The notes: a model not told the origin generated them from the letters alone. DNA of 64,000 nt from Clostridium sp. C8-1-8 (GCF_009928445.1 NZ_JAABNO010000008.1:124001-188000), one strand, 5' to 3'; positions 38,054-47,120 are shown, counted from the stretch's first letter. Numbers and translations: made by a program.

Positions 38054-39103
38054 TTAATTATTTTTAACATAATAATTTCCTAAAATACACATAATTTCAT
38101 TATTAAATTGCATTTCAAATAATAACTCATAAATTGTTGAGGTGTCAATATCTGTGTTTCTTATAATTTCATCGATATGTATAGGTTTATCATCTAATAA
38201 CCTCATAATCTGGGCTTTCAGGCTATCATTAATTTTTTTATTTTTCTTTCTACATAGCCCCAGTTTATCAAGCAATTTATCTATGTCATAGGCAATGACT
38301 TCATAATGTTCTCCTATGAGTTGATTTGTTCCTTTACTTTGAGGCGAAAAAATTGATCCTGGTACTGCATATACATCTCTGCCTTGATTTAATCCAACAT
38401 CAGCAGTTATTAGAGAACCACTTTTTTCATTAGCCTCTACAACTATAATTGCTTTAGATAATCCACTTATTATCCTATTTCTTCTAGGAAAATTATATGG
38501 TGCAGGTCTTGTTCCAGGCAGAAACTCTGAAACAATACACCCATTATTCTCTATATTCTCATATAATATTTTATTATAAGCTGGATATATAACATCTATA
38601 CCACAACCAAATACTGCACAGGTAACTCCTTTATTTTCTAGAGTTCTTTTATGAGCTTCTGAATCTATACCATAGGCACCACCACTAACTATACATGTAT
38701 CAAAGGCACTCAATTGCTTACATATAAGCTTAGTTGCTTCCCTTCCATAACCAGTACATTTTCTAGAGCCTACTATTGCTATAGTAATCTTTTTATTTAA
38801 AATGTCAATATCCCCTTTATAAAAAAGGCCATAAGGAGGACAATTTATATGGCTTAAAAGTGTTGGATATTGGGACTCTTTATAGGTAATTAGCTTTATT
38901 TTATTTTTCATCATATATTCAGAAAGTCTTTTTGCATCATCAGGTGAAACTCTATTTAGTAAGTTCTTATTCACAAATTTTCTTTGCGAGAAAATAGCCT
39001 TATTTCTAAATATATTTTCTTCAGATTCGTACTCATTAAGCAAATTTAACTTAATGTTATCACTAACAGGGAGCATTGAAAACCAAATCTTATAAAAATC
39101 CAA
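38054..39103 (-). CDS. dprA: DNA-processing protein DprA (Smf)
   Basis: Loads RecA on single-stranded DNA taken up in transformation. The 349 residues contain the Rossmann-like core: IAIVGSRKCTGYGREATKLIC, VSGGAYGIDSEAHKRTLE, AVFGCGIDVIYPAYNKIL and FPRRNRIISGLSKAIIVVEANEKSGSL (quoted in part), then GRDVYAVPGS. A helical N-terminal region and a winged-helix-like C-terminal domain complete it. It follows comM by 14 bases. Both are competence-associated genes, widely present also in species not known to transform. Confidence 0.94.
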   Translation of the reverse strand: MDFYKIWFSMLPVSDNIKLNLLNEYESEENIFRNKAIFSQRKFVNKNLLNRVSPDDAKRLSEYMMKNKIKLITYKESQYPTLLSHINCPPYGLFYKGDIDILNKKITIAIVGSRKCTGYGREATKLICKQLSAFDTCIVSGGAYGIDSEAHKRTLENKGVTCAVFGCGIDVIYPAYNKILYENIENNGCIVSEFLPGTRPAPYNFPRRNRIISGLSKAIIVVEANEKSGSLITADVGLNQGRDVYAVPGSIFSPQSKGTNQLIGEHYEVIAYDIDKLLDKLGLCRKKNKKINDSLKAQIMRLLDDKPIHIDEIIRNTDIDTSTIYELLFEMQFNNEIMCILGNYYVKNN

Positions 39104-39117
39104 AATTTATTTCTCCT

Positions 39118-40650
39118 TTATATAATTTCGCCATCAAAAAATTTTCTATAATTTAATGCTTCAACAATTGTGGCTTTATTAATATCTTCTTGACTATTTA
39201 GATCAGCAATTGTTCTTGATACCTTTAAGATTTTATCTAATCCTCTTGTACTTATATGATATTTATCATATATTTGTTCTAATAAACTTATACAAGCATC
39301 ATCTAGTTTAATATATTTTTTTATATCACTATGGTCTAATTGTGAATTAAAAAGTATTCCCAGTTCACTATACCTATCTTTTTGTATTTTTCTAGCTTTT
39401 TCTACTCTTTCTTTAATAGTCTCAGAACTCTCTCTCTTTGTTTCCTTCATCAACTGATTGAAGGGTACCTGAGCAACTTGAACATACAAATCAATTCTAT
39501 CAGCTATAGCTTTTGAAAGCCTCTTTCTGTATTTATGCTTCTCTATATCAGTACATATACATTTTTCACCATCAATACCACTACTTTTCCCGCAAGGACA
39601 CGTATTCATAGCCGAAATAAAAATGAAATCCGCAGGGTAAATCACCTTACCTGAAAGTCTTGATATTCTTATAACTTTATCTTCTAGTGGTTCCCTTAAG
39701 CATTCTAGTATCCTTCTATCAAACTCTAATAACTCATCCAAAAACAAAACTCCTCTATGGGCTAGACTGATTTCTCCAATAGTAAGTTCCCTACCGCCGC
39801 CTATTAGTGTATTCTTAGGAGTAGTATGATGAGGGTTCCTGAAGGGTCTATAATTGATAACTCCTGATTTGTCCTTAAGATTCCCAGATACACTATATAT
39901 CTTTGTAACTTCAAGACACTCTTCATAGCTTAAATCAGGCAAAATAGATGGCAATCTCCTTGCTAACATAGTTTTGCCTGATCCTGCAGGTCCATATAAA
40001 ATGATGTTATGATTTGAAGCAGCCGCTATTTCTAATGCTCTTTTTGCTGCTTCATTTCCAAATACATCGCTAAAGTTTTCTTTTATATTATGATTTGAAG
40101 TTATATTCTCATATTTCATAAATTTTATTGGATACTGATCTTCATAAATTAGGAACTCTGATACTTGTTTTAGATTAGCAAAAGTAAATATATTACTGTT
40201 CTTAATTATCATTGTTTCTTCAATATTTTGCTGAGGTATAATATAATTATTTATTCTATGATTTTTTCCTTCTATTATAATAGGTAAACATCCATTCACA
40301 GCTTTTATTTCTCCGTTTAAAGATAGCTCTCCAACCAACATATATTTACTAGTATCAGTCATGACAATCTGACCACTCTCAAGCAGAATAGCTACAGCAA
40401 TTGGCAAATCTAGTAAAGTACCTATCTTTTTTATATCTGCCGGAGCTAAGTTAATAACAACTCTACCCAGTGGAAACTTAAACCCACTATTTATTATGGC
40501 AGAGCGAACTCTCTCTTTTGATTCCCTTACTGATGTATCAGGAAGACCTACTATAGAAAAGGAAGGTAAACCCTTGTTAATATCCACTTCTACATATACA
40601 ACTTCTCCATCAATTCCGTTGAAAGAAGCACTTATTATTTTTGTAGCCAC
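39118..40650 (-). CDS. comM: YifB/ComM-type magnesium chelatase-like AAA ATPase
   Basis: A hexameric AAA+ helicase family member; in Haemophilus and Vibrio ComM promotes branch migration in natural transformation. The 510 residues have an N-terminal Lon-like domain (GLPSFSIVGLPDTSVRESKER), Walker A ILYGPAGSGKTMLARR, Walker B GVLFLDELLEF, a zinc site with CPCG and CICT, and a C-terminal lid domain. The start is a GTG at 40650 behind AGAGGTGA, yielding VATKIISASFNG; the longer frame adds 21 residues without support. It is divergent from yraN. Confidence 0.93.
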   Translation of the reverse strand: MATKIISASFNGIDGEVVYVEVDINKGLPSFSIVGLPDTSVRESKERVRSAIINSGFKFPLGRVVINLAPADIKKIGTLLDLPIAVAILLESGQIVMTDTSKYMLVGELSLNGEIKAVNGCLPIIIEGKNHRINNYIIPQQNIEETMIIKNSNIFTFANLKQVSEFLIYEDQYPIKFMKYENITSNHNIKENFSDVFGNEAAKRALEIAAASNHNIILYGPAGSGKTMLARRLPSILPDLSYEECLEVTKIYSVSGNLKDKSGVINYRPFRNPHHTTPKNTLIGGGRELTIGEISLAHRGVLFLDELLEFDRRILECLREPLEDKVIRISRLSGKVIYPADFIFISAMNTCPCGKSSGIDGEKCICTDIEKHKYRKRLSKAIADRIDLYVQVAQVPFNQLMKETKRESSETIKERVEKARKIQKDRYSELGILFNSQLDHSDIKKYIKLDDACISLLEQIYDKYHISTRGLDKILKVSRTIADLNSQEDINKATIVEALNYRKFFDGEII

Positions 40651-40829
40651 TGCTATCACCTCTTTAGTGATTATTGACCATTTTTCTGTTAAATAACATT
40701 TTTTATGCTTCAAGAAATTATATTTCAGAAAAGACAGATGTAATAAAGTAACTAAAAAATATTGCTTCAGCTATTTTTTTCTACTTTTTGTCGAGAATAA
40801 AGATATACTGATAAGTTAGAGGTATTATT

Positions 40830-41195
40830 ATGAAAAATTTTAATAAATCAATAGGTTCTGCTGGAGAAGATATGGCAGCAGAATTTCTTGTTAAAAATGG
40901 TTACAAAATACTAGAAAGAAACTTTAGTTCGAGAAATGGAGAAATAGATATAATTGGATGGGATAAAGATATATTATGTTTTATAGAAGTTAAAACTAGA
41001 TATACCTTAGATTATGGTACCCCAATGGAAGCAATTTCAATCACCAAAACAAATACCATTAAAAGAGTGTGTCAATATTACATTTTTAAGAACTACTTAT
41101 TTGACATAAATATTAGATTTGATGTAGTTGAGGTATACTTAAATTACAAAAATACATCTTCGACAATTAATGTAGTTAAAGATGCATTTAGATAA
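40830..41195 (+). CDS. yraN: YraN family (UPF0102) endonuclease-like protein
   Basis: A 121-residue protein with the restriction-endonuclease-like fold of the UPF0102 family: GSAGEDMAAEFLVKNGYKILERNF, then the core NGEIDIIGWDKDILCFIEVKTR with the D-x(n)-ExK arrangement of metal-dependent nucleases, and a conserved tail ending in IRFDVVEVYL. No cellular role is established. AGAGG lies seven bases before the ATG. It is on the plus strand, opposite to rnhB and comM, whereas related genomes usually have rnhB-yraN-comM in one direction. Confidence 0.88.
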   Translation: MKNFNKSIGSAGEDMAAEFLVKNGYKILERNFSSRNGEIDIIGWDKDILCFIEVKTRYTLDYGTPMEAISITKTNTIKRVCQYYIFKNYLFDINIRFDVVEVYLNYKNTSSTINVVKDAFR

Positions 41196-41227
41196 CTTCT
41201 ACAATTCATTAATTTAAAATCAATATT

Positions 41228-41270
41228 AGATTTTTTGTAAATATAAATTTTACTGAAAAACAAAAAATCT
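41228..41270 (+). terminator. Possible yraN terminator
   Basis: AGATTTTTTGT and ACAAAAAATCT are exact 11-bp complements with a 21-base loop. Weak A-T pairing and the lack of a following T run keep confidence low. Confidence 0.35.
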
Positions 41271-41430
41271 TTACACTTACAAACAGAAAATAAATTTCAC
41301 AAACAATTAAGTAAATCTAATAACTATCCTAAAATTATATATTTATAAATTCATATAAATATATAGTAATAGCCACTGTTCTAGAGTCATTTTATTCTGT
41401 AGATAAAACACTAATATAATATGCAATAAT

Positions 41431-41462
41431 TAAAAAAACCTCCTTTCAGAATAGGAGGTTTC
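41431..41462 (-). terminator. rnhB terminator
   Basis: AAACCTCCT and AGGAGGTTT pair with an 8-base loop, followed by TTTTAATTAT on the minus strand. It may also stop yraN transcription from the other side. Confidence 0.82.
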
Positions 41463-41499
41463 TGCTTAAAATTATTATAGTGAACTTCTATTATACTTT

Positions 41500-42327
41500 C
41501 TACTTACTTAAAATGTTGTTAAGAAAAGACATTCTATGAATCTCACAAGTACCTATGTTATGTATAGCATCAATATGTTTTTGGGTTCCATACCCAACAT
41601 TATCCTTAAAGCCATAGCCTGGGTATATATCATCATATTCCTTCATAAGCTTATCTCTAAAAACTTTTGCAATAATTGACGCACATGCTATAGATGCACT
41701 CTTAGCATCGCCTTTAACAATATACTTATTAGGCTTATTTAGATTTCTAACAGGATACCCATCAGAAAGTACAAGTTGTGGCTCTACAGGAAGTGTCCTA
41801 CATGCATCTAAAAAAATCTTATTATTACAATGAGCTATCCCTAATGTATCGATTTCCTTGTTTGTGCAAACAGAAATACTATAAGCTATTGCTTTTTCTC
41901 TAATAATAACATCTAGCTCTTCTCTTTTTTGTTCACTTAAAGCTTTAGAATCCTTAATACCAAGAATAACATCATTAAGATTATTTAAATCTAGAATTAC
42001 TGCAGCTCCCACTATAGGACCAGCCAAAGGACCTCGCCCTACCTCATCAACTCCTGCAACATATCTGAACTTACTGAAACTTTTATCAAATAAATACATT
42101 CCTTTAACTCTATTGAATTCTGCTTCTTGCTTATGCAATGCATTTTCAATCCTATTAGCTAAAGCAAGAACATTTTTTCTCTTGTCCATAGAAAGAATAG
42201 TAATTAACTCTACTAATTCTTCCTCTTTACTCAAACTTATGGGAACTAAAGAAGCCAGTTCTTTAATCTCATTAAAGCTCAATTCAGATAATTTTTCTTT
42301 TAAATAAATAATGCTATCCTTCAACAT
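41500..42327 (-). CDS. rnhB: Ribonuclease HII
   Basis: Removes RNA primers and single ribonucleotides from DNA. The 275 residues carry an N-terminal extension of about 75 residues, as in many Firmicutes. The catalytic core follows with GVDEVGRGPLAGPIVGAAVI (first two acidic residues), LVLSDGYPV, KGDAKSASIACASIIAKV, and the closing YGFKDNVGYGTQKHIDAI. The ATG at 42327 is chosen behind AAAGAGG though the spacing is short; a TTG one codon later is also possible. It overlaps the end of rbgA by 14 bases. Confidence 0.95.
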   Translation of the reverse strand: MLKDSIIYLKEKLSELSFNEIKELASLVPISLSKEEELVELITILSMDKRKNVLALANRIENALHKQEAEFNRVKGMYLFDKSFSKFRYVAGVDEVGRGPLAGPIVGAAVILDLNNLNDVILGIKDSKALSEQKREELDVIIREKAIAYSISVCTNKEIDTLGIAHCNNKIFLDACRTLPVEPQLVLSDGYPVRNLNKPNKYIVKGDAKSASIACASIIAKVFRDKLMKEYDDIYPGYGFKDNVGYGTQKHIDAIHNIGTCEIHRMSFLNNILSK

Positions 42328-43180
42328 TTTCCTCTTTCCAAGGGGTCTCCAAAGAAACATTACCTATCTTTCCACCTCTAAACTCGTCTAATATAATTGC
42401 AGCAATTCTGTTATAATCTATTTCTCCTCCTGAAACAATAGCACCTCTTTTTCTAGCGATTCTATTTAGTGTTTCAATAGGCTCTTCTGCTACTTCATCT
42501 AATTTATATCTTGTTTTTAGCAATTCAGGATTAGTATTCTGTAATCTTTCAACAAGCTTTAGAGAAAGCTCTTCTGTGTCCATAATTTCATCCTTAATGG
42601 CTCCAGTAAAAGCTAAGTTCAAAGCTACTTCTTCATCTTCAAACTTTGGCCAAAGAACCCCAGGAGTATCAAGAAGCTCTATACCTATAGAAGTCTTTAT
42701 CCACTGCTTATTTTTAGTAACACCTGGTCTATCACCAGTTTTAGCTATATTATTTCTTGCCATCTTGTTGATAAAAGTTGATTTTCCTACGTTAGGAATA
42801 CCTACTACCATAACTCTTGTAATTATTTTTGCAAGGCCTTTTGCTTTTAATCTCTCATGTTTTTCCTTAAGAAGCTCCATTAATGCAGGTTTAATATTCT
42901 TTATTCCATCGCCCTTTAGACAGTTTACTTCAATCGCCCTAATAGATTCACTTTTTAGTGAATTAATCCAAGCCCTTGTAACCTTGCTGTCAGTCAAATC
43001 ACTTTTATTAAGCAAAATTAATCTTGGCTTATCTTTGCACAACTCATCTATATCAGGATTGGCACTGGATTTAGGTATTCTGGCATCTCTTATTTCAATA
43101 ACTGCATCAACTAATTTTAGATTCTCTTTTATTTCTCTTTTGGTTTTTACCATATGCCCTGGAAACCAATTTATAGCCAT
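42314..43180 (-). CDS. rbgA: Ribosome biogenesis GTPase RbgA (YlqF)
   Basis: A circularly permuted GTPase essential for late 50S assembly. The 288 residues show the permuted order G4-G5-G1-G2-G3: NKSDLTDSKVTRAW with G4 near residue 58, NCLKGDGI, the P-loop VVGIPNVGKSTFINKM near 125, GDRPGVTKNKQW, and G3 LLDTPGVLWPK. The start MAINWFPGHM is the family hallmark. It precedes rnhB, the same pairing as ylqF-rnhB in Bacillus, and is downstream of rplS in the window. Confidence 0.96.
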   Translation of the reverse strand: MAINWFPGHMVKTKREIKENLKLVDAVIEIRDARIPKSSANPDIDELCKDKPRLILLNKSDLTDSKVTRAWINSLKSESIRAIEVNCLKGDGIKNIKPALMELLKEKHERLKAKGLAKIITRVMVVGIPNVGKSTFINKMARNNIAKTGDRPGVTKNKQWIKTSIGIELLDTPGVLWPKFEDEEVALNLAFTGAIKDEIMDTEELSLKLVERLQNTNPELLKTRYKLDEVAEEPIETLNRIARKRGAIVSGGEIDYNRIAAIILDEFRGGKIGNVSLETPWKEENVEG

Positions 43181-43259
43181 AAAATCATCCCTTTCTTGTA
43201 AATATCAACATACCGCTATATAGTAAAATATACATTTTATTTTCTCTAAAATTTATGTA

Positions 43260-43345
43260 AAAAAATCACCAATATGTATTTTAACAATGATTTTGCCCGT
43301 CAGTTTTCTTCTGAGATACATAAAACTTCATAGGCAAATATATTA
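43260..43345 (+). repeat. Possible degenerate two-hairpin repeat
   Basis: AAAAATCACCAAT with ATTGTTAAAATA-type pairing, GATTTTGCCCGTCAG, and a closing CATAGG-AAATATAT follow the order of the full copies, but identity is low. It may be a decayed copy or chance. Confidence 0.25.
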
Positions 43346-43424
43346 TTCAACTTTATAATTTAATTAATAATTCTATTATTCCTACTTATCTATATATTTA
43401 TCTAAAATATAAAACTTCTAAGGA

Positions 43425-43452
43425 ATAAAAAACGGAGCTAAATTAGCCCCTG
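43425..43452 (-). terminator. rplS terminator
   Basis: GGAGCTAA and TTAGCCCC pair with one wobble or mismatch, followed by TTTTTTATTCC on the minus strand. Confidence 0.72.
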
Positions 43453-43468
43453 TCTTTTAATTTAAGTA

Positions 43469-43813
43469 TTAGATTATTTCTTTAACCTTAGCTGCCTTAC
43501 CTACTCTGCTTCTTAGGTAGAATAACTTAGCTCTTCTTACCTTACCTCTTCTTGTAACTTCAATCTTTTCTATGATTGGAGCATTTAGTGGGAAAGTTCT
43601 TTCAACACCAACACCGTAAGCTATTCTTCTTGCAGTGAAAGTTTCTCTTAATCCACCATTTTGTCTCTTTATTACAGTACCTTCAAAAGTTTGTATTCTT
43701 TCTCTTGTACCTTCTTTAACTTTTACGTGAACCTTAACAGTGTCACCTACGTTAAATTGAGGTAAATCAGTTCTGATTTGTTCTTGTTCTATTGCTCTTA
43801 ATATTTCGTTCAT
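43469..43813 (-). CDS. rplS: 50S ribosomal protein L19
   Basis: A 114-residue protein of the large subunit at the intersubunit face. It has the family blocks [71 protein letters not shown] and [19 protein letters not shown] (longer ones cited in parts). The ATG at 43813 stands eight bases after AAGGAGG; the upstream ATG codons are too close or unsupported. It has a promoter of its own at the end of trmD and a folded leader. Confidence 0.97.
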   Translation of the reverse strand: MNEILRAIEQEQIRTDLPQFNVGDTVKVHVKVKEGTRERIQTFEGTVIKRQNGGLRETFTARRIAYGVGVERTFPLNAPIIEKIEVTRRGKVRRAKLFYLRSRVGKAAKVKEII

Positions 43814-43888
43814 GTGCATTCCCTCCTTAGTTAATTGTGACGTTCTTACCATATGATAATATGACAGAGGACCGCCCGTACTAGCACA
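43814..43888 (-). promoter_or_regulatory. rplS leader, L19-leader-like
   Basis: The 75-base leader begins ATTGTG, which can pair with CACAAT near the ribosome binding site. Between lies GCTAGTACGGGCGGTCCTCT, resembling what I recall of the Firmicute L19 leader. It is likely where L19 represses its own mRNA. Confidence 0.6.
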
Positions 43889-43894
43889 ATGGTA

Positions 43895-43923
43895 ATTTTA
43901 ACATAACTACTTTATTTAATCAA
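43895..43923 (-). promoter_or_regulatory. rplS internal promoter
   Basis: TTGATT (43918-43923) and TAAAAT (43895-43900) on the minus strand with a 17-base spacer, overlapping the trmD stop codon. Confidence 0.6.
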
Positions 43924-44641
43924 TATTTTTTTCATAATCTTTAAGAAGCTTTATATCCTCTTTGCTTAATTTGACAGACTTAAACAAATCTGGTCTTCTT
44001 TTTTTTGTTATTGCAAGAGATATTTGCCTTCTGTACTTCCTAATATTTTCGTGATGCCCTGATAAAAGTATACTAGGAACAGCTTCTCCCTCAAACACTT
44101 CAGGTCTAGTGTACTGAGGATGTTCTAAAAGTCCACTGTAGAAGGACTCCTCTGTAAAACTCTCTTCACTGCTTAATACTCCTGGTATTAACCTACATAT
44201 GCTATCGACTATAGGAATAGCCGCCATTTCACCACCAGTAAGTACAAAGTCTCCCAAGGATAGCTCCATATCAAAATACTTATAAGCTCTTTCATCAATG
44301 CCTTCATAATGGCCGCAAACAAAAATAAGCTCATCAACCTTAGACAATTCCTTTGCCATATCCTGATTGAAGGTCTTACCTCTAGGTCCCAAAAATATAA
44401 CTTTTGAGTCCTTATTTTGCTTTACAGCTTTGATAGAGTCTACTACTGGCTGAGCACTCATAACCATACCTGCCCCACCACCATAAGGATAGTCATCAAC
44501 CTTTTTATGTTTATTGATAGAGTAATCTCTAATATTAACAGTATTAATATCTAGGATACCATTGTTCCTCGCTCTTCCTATTATACTATGCTCAAACACA
44601 TTGAACATCTCAGGAAAAAGTGTAAGAATACTAATCTTCAT
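43916..44641 (-). CDS. trmD: tRNA (guanine(37)-N1)-methyltransferase
   Basis: A trefoil-knot SAM methyltransferase that makes m1G37 and prevents frameshifting. The 241 residues start [19 protein letters not shown] and carry [26 protein letters not shown], the SAM-binding [12 protein letters not shown] and [14 protein letters not shown], then the C-terminal [15 protein letters not shown]. The ATG at 44641 lies behind AGGAGAA; the longer frame adds 16 residues from within rimM. It overlaps rimM by 11 bases, implying coupling. Confidence 0.97.
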   Translation of the reverse strand: MKISILTLFPEMFNVFEHSIIGRARNNGILDINTVNIRDYSINKHKKVDDYPYGGGAGMVMSAQPVVDSIKAVKQNKDSKVIFLGPRGKTFNQDMAKELSKVDELIFVCGHYEGIDERAYKYFDMELSLGDFVLTGGEMAAIPIVDSICRLIPGVLSSEESFTEESFYSGLLEHPQYTRPEVFEGEAVPSILLSGHHENIRKYRRQISLAITKKRRPDLFKSVKLSKEDIKLLKDYEKNID

Positions 44642-45128
44642 CTTGCCATTCTCCTGAAGGTTTAATAACAATTTTTTTATCTTGCACATTTATGTCTAAT
44701 ACAATTTCTTTAAGTACAGGTACTAAAATTTCTTTATTACCTTTTACCCAATATACATCATTACTACCAGTTTGCAGGACATCGTATACATCACCATAGT
44801 TAAATCCTTCTGTATCGTAAACCTTACACCCAATAAGATCTGATATAAAATATGTATCCTCTGGAAGCTCCACTGCATGTTCTCTTGAAACCTTTATATA
44901 TCTTTGCTTAAGCTTTTCGGCATCATTCATTGAATCTACACCTTTTATCTTAATGATTACTCTATCTTTCTGATATTTCACCCATTCAATTTCTGCTTCT
45001 TTATCATCAATTAAAATTTCTTTTAAATTATCAAATCTTGTTACATCATCAGTTAAAGGAAACACTTTAACTTCCCCTTTTATACCATGAGTGTTAACTA
45101 TCTGACCTACTTTCAAAAAATCCTTCAT
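44631..45128 (-). CDS. rimM: 16S rRNA processing protein RimM
   Basis: A 165-residue 30S assembly factor that binds S19. The N-terminal barrel starts [22 protein letters not shown], a family hallmark, and has [18 protein letters not shown]. The C-terminal PRC-barrel has [20 protein letters not shown] and [21 protein letters not shown] hairpin that looks like a terminator separates it from khpA, so rimM-trmD may be expressed at a lower level than rpsP-khpA. Confidence 0.95.
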   Translation of the reverse strand: MKDFLKVGQIVNTHGIKGEVKVFPLTDDVTRFDNLKEILIDDKEAEIEWVKYQKDRVIIKIKGVDSMNDAEKLKQRYIKVSREHAVELPEDTYFISDLIGCKVYDTEGFNYGDVYDVLQTGSNDVYWVKGNKEILVPVLKEIVLDINVQDKKIVIKPSGEWQDED

Positions 45129-45167
45129 AAGCTCACCTCAACAAAACATTTTAGGAGTATGTGGAAA

Positions 45168-45191
45168 AAGAGCTAGGAAACCCTAACTCTT
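45168..45191 (-). terminator. Terminator-like hairpin between khpA and rimM
   Basis: AAGAG-TAGG pairs with CCTA-CTCTT (one opposed base) around a short loop, with TTTTTCC following on the minus strand. It directly follows the khpA stop codon. Read-through to rimM is expected. Confidence 0.65.
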
Positions 45192-45192
45192 A

Positions 45193-45420
45193 TTAAATGA
45201 TCTCAACTACAACTCTTTTATTGTCTTTAACAGCTGCAGCTTTAACTACTGTTCTTATAGCTTTAGCAATTCTGCCTTGCTTTCCTATAACTTTTCCCAT
45301 ATCCTCAGGAGCAACCTTGAGTTCAATTATTATCGATTGTTCACCGGCTATCTCATTAACCTGAACAGAATCTGGGTTGTCAACAAGTGATTTAGCAATA
45401 ACTTCTACTAGTGTCTTCAT
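45193..45420 (-). CDS. khpA: KH-domain RNA-binding protein KhpA (YlqC)
   Basis: A 75-residue single KH-domain protein, which in streptococci dimerises with KhpB and influences cell size and RNA binding. It starts MKTLVEVIAKSLVDNPDSVQV, and the RNA-binding GKVIGKQGRIAKAIRTVVKA loop is intact. No Shine-Dalgarno stands at normal distance before the ATG; AGGAGG is 36 bases upstream, with a strong hairpin in between. It follows rpsP as in Bacillus. Confidence 0.95.
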   Translation of the reverse strand: MKTLVEVIAKSLVDNPDSVQVNEIAGEQSIIIELKVAPEDMGKVIGKQGRIAKAIRTVVKAAAVKDNKRVVVEII

Positions 45421-45424
45421 AAAC

Positions 45425-45462
45425 TTCTGCTTTAGGAGAATCCTAAGCAGAATTCACCTCCT
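45425..45462 (-). promoter_or_regulatory. Shine-Dalgarno plus hairpin spacer before khpA
   Basis: Minus-strand order: AGGAGG (45457-45462), TGAA, then TTCTGCTTAGGA pairing with TCCTAAAGCAGAA (one bulge, 3-base loop; 45425-45452), then GTTT and the ATG. Folding the hairpin would bring the site to normal spacing from the start. Confidence 0.6.
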
Positions 45463-45469
45463 AAAAGTT

Positions 45470-45718
45470 TTACTTGTTTATTCCAGCTTTAACAAAAAGC
45501 TTTTTAACTATATCAGTAGGTTGAGCACCATTGTTTAACCACTTTGCAGCCTTTTCAGCATCTATCTTAACTTCTGCTTCAGGTTGAGTGATTGGATTGT
45601 AATATCCTATTTCTTCGATGAATCTTCCGTCTCTTGGACTTCTTGAATCAGCTACTACTACTCTGTAGAAAGGAGCTTTTTTAGATCCCATTCTTCTTAG
45701 TCTTATCTTTACTGCCAT
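45470..45718 (-). CDS. rpsP: 30S ribosomal protein S16
   Basis: An 82-residue 30S assembly protein with the complete family sequence: [42 protein letters not shown] (quoted by its blocks [27 protein letters not shown] and IGYYNP), then [19 protein letters not shown]. The ATG at 45718 lies seven bases after GGAGGTG; six upstream residues of the longest frame are leader. It follows ffh by 33 bases. Confidence 0.98.
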   Translation of the reverse strand: MAVKIRLRRMGSKKAPFYRVVVADSRSPRDGRFIEEIGYYNPITQPEAEVKIDAEKAAKWLNNGAQPTDIVKKLFVKAGINK

Positions 45719-45751
45719 TAATTTCACCTCCTTCAAAGGATAATATATATT

Positions 45752-47110
45752 CTAGCTAAAGAAAGGCATTTTACCAAACAGTCCTTTTTTAGCACCTTTT
45801 TGCATTGATTTAAATTGCTTCATTTGCTTTTTCATCATTTCATAACTTTTTAAAAGCTTATTTATTTCTTGAATAGTCGAACCAGAACCAACTGCTATTC
45901 TCTTCTTTCTTGAAGAAGATCCTGATACTAGGTTAGGATTTTTTCTTTCCTTCGCTGTCATTGATTGAATCATAGCTTTAGTTTTAGCCATCTGCTTTTC
46001 AGTATCACCAAGATCTAATCCTTCTAGCATTTTACTATTAACTCCTGGTATCATTTCGAACATTTTAGTCATAGGTCCTAGCTTTTTCATCTGATCCATA
46101 GCAGTTAAGAAATCGTTAAAATTAAACTCTTGATTCATCATTCTTTCACTGAGCTCTTTTGCTTCCTTTTCATCTATGGCAGCTTGAGCTTTTTCTATAA
46201 GTGATAAAACATCACCCATACCTAGGATTCTTGAAGCCATTCTATCAGGGTGGAATACTTCTATATCATTCATCTTTTCTCCAACACCTGCAAACTTTAT
46301 TGGCTTTTCAGTAATGCTTCTTATTGAAAGAGCCGCACCACCTCTTGTATCACCATCAAGTTTTGTAAGTATTGTTCCTGTGACATCTAGAGAAGCATTA
46401 AAAGTTTCTGCAACATTTACCGCATCTTGTCCTGTCATAGAGTCTACAACAAGTAAAATCTCATTTGGATTTACTGCTGATTTTATATCTTTAAGTTCCT
46501 GCATAAGTTCTTCATCTATATGTAGTCTACCTGCAGTATCTATAATAACTAAATTGTAACCATGTTCCTTCGCATGAGCTATTCCAGCTTTTGCAATATC
46601 AACTGCTGGAACTTTATCTCCCATGGAGAATACAGGTATATCTATTTGCTTACCAACAACCTCAAGTTGTTTTATTGCAGCTGGCCTATAAATATCACAA
46701 GCTATCAATAATGGCTTTTTATTCTTCTTTCTCATATGAAGAGCTAGCTTTCCACACATTGTGGTTTTACCAGCACCTTGAAGTCCAGCCATCATAAAAA
46801 CTGTCGGACCATTGTCTGCGTAGTTTAATTTACTTTCAGTGGTTCCCATTAAATTAGTAAGCTCATCATTAACGATCTTTATAACTTGTTGTCCTGGTGT
46901 AAGGCTTTCTAAAACTTCAGATCCTACGCATTTTTCACCGACAGTTGCTACGAACTTCTTAACAACCTTAAAGTTTACATCAGCTTCTAGTAATGCGAGC
47001 TTTACCTCTCTCATGGCTTCTTTTATATCTTTTTCAGTTAGTTTACCTTTTCCTCTAAGCTTTTTAAGCGTATCTTGCAGTTTAGACGCTAAACCTTCAA
47101 AAGCTGCCAT
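45752..47110 (-). CDS. ffh: Signal recognition particle protein Ffh
   Basis: The SRP54 GTPase that binds SRP RNA and signal peptides. The 452 residues contain an N-terminal helical bundle, the G domain with MAGLQGAGKTTMCGKLA, DIYRPAAIKQL, VIIDTAGRLHID, and TKLDGDTRGGAALSI. The methionine-rich M domain begins near residue 300, with MMNQEFNFNDFLTAMDQMKK and the SRP RNA-binding SGSSSRKKRIAVGSGSTIQEIN. It follows ylxM by 10 bases; ftsY, its receptor, lies just upstream in the window. Confidence 0.97.
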   Translation of the reverse strand: MAAFEGLASKLQDTLKKLRGKGKLTEKDIKEAMREVKLALLEADVNFKVVKKFVATVGEKCVGSEVLESLTPGQQVIKIVNDELTNLMGTTESKLNYADNGPTVFMMAGLQGAGKTTMCGKLALHMRKKNKKPLLIACDIYRPAAIKQLEVVGKQIDIPVFSMGDKVPAVDIAKAGIAHAKEHGYNLVIIDTAGRLHIDEELMQELKDIKSAVNPNEILLVVDSMTGQDAVNVAETFNASLDVTGTILTKLDGDTRGGAALSIRSITEKPIKFAGVGEKMNDIEVFHPDRMASRILGMGDVLSLIEKAQAAIDEKEAKELSERMMNQEFNFNDFLTAMDQMKKLGPMTKMFEMIPGVNSKMLEGLDLGDTEKQMAKTKAMIQSMTAKERKNPNLVSGSSSRKKRIAVGSGSTIQEINKLLKSYEMMKKQMKQFKSMQKGAKKGLFGKMPFFS

Positions 47111-47120
47111 GTTACCCCTC

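Larger units (their letters stand above)
41196..41499. other. Intergenic region between yraN and rnhB
   Basis: Convergent 304-bp gap containing a possible yraN terminator and the rnhB terminator. The middle is AT-rich without coding frames. Confidence 0.5.

Noticed and set aside
42576..43223. 215-codon plus-strand open frame opposite rbgA
   Set aside because: Mirror of a strongly conserved gene, serine- and leucine-rich composition typical of antisense frames, no ribosome binding site.
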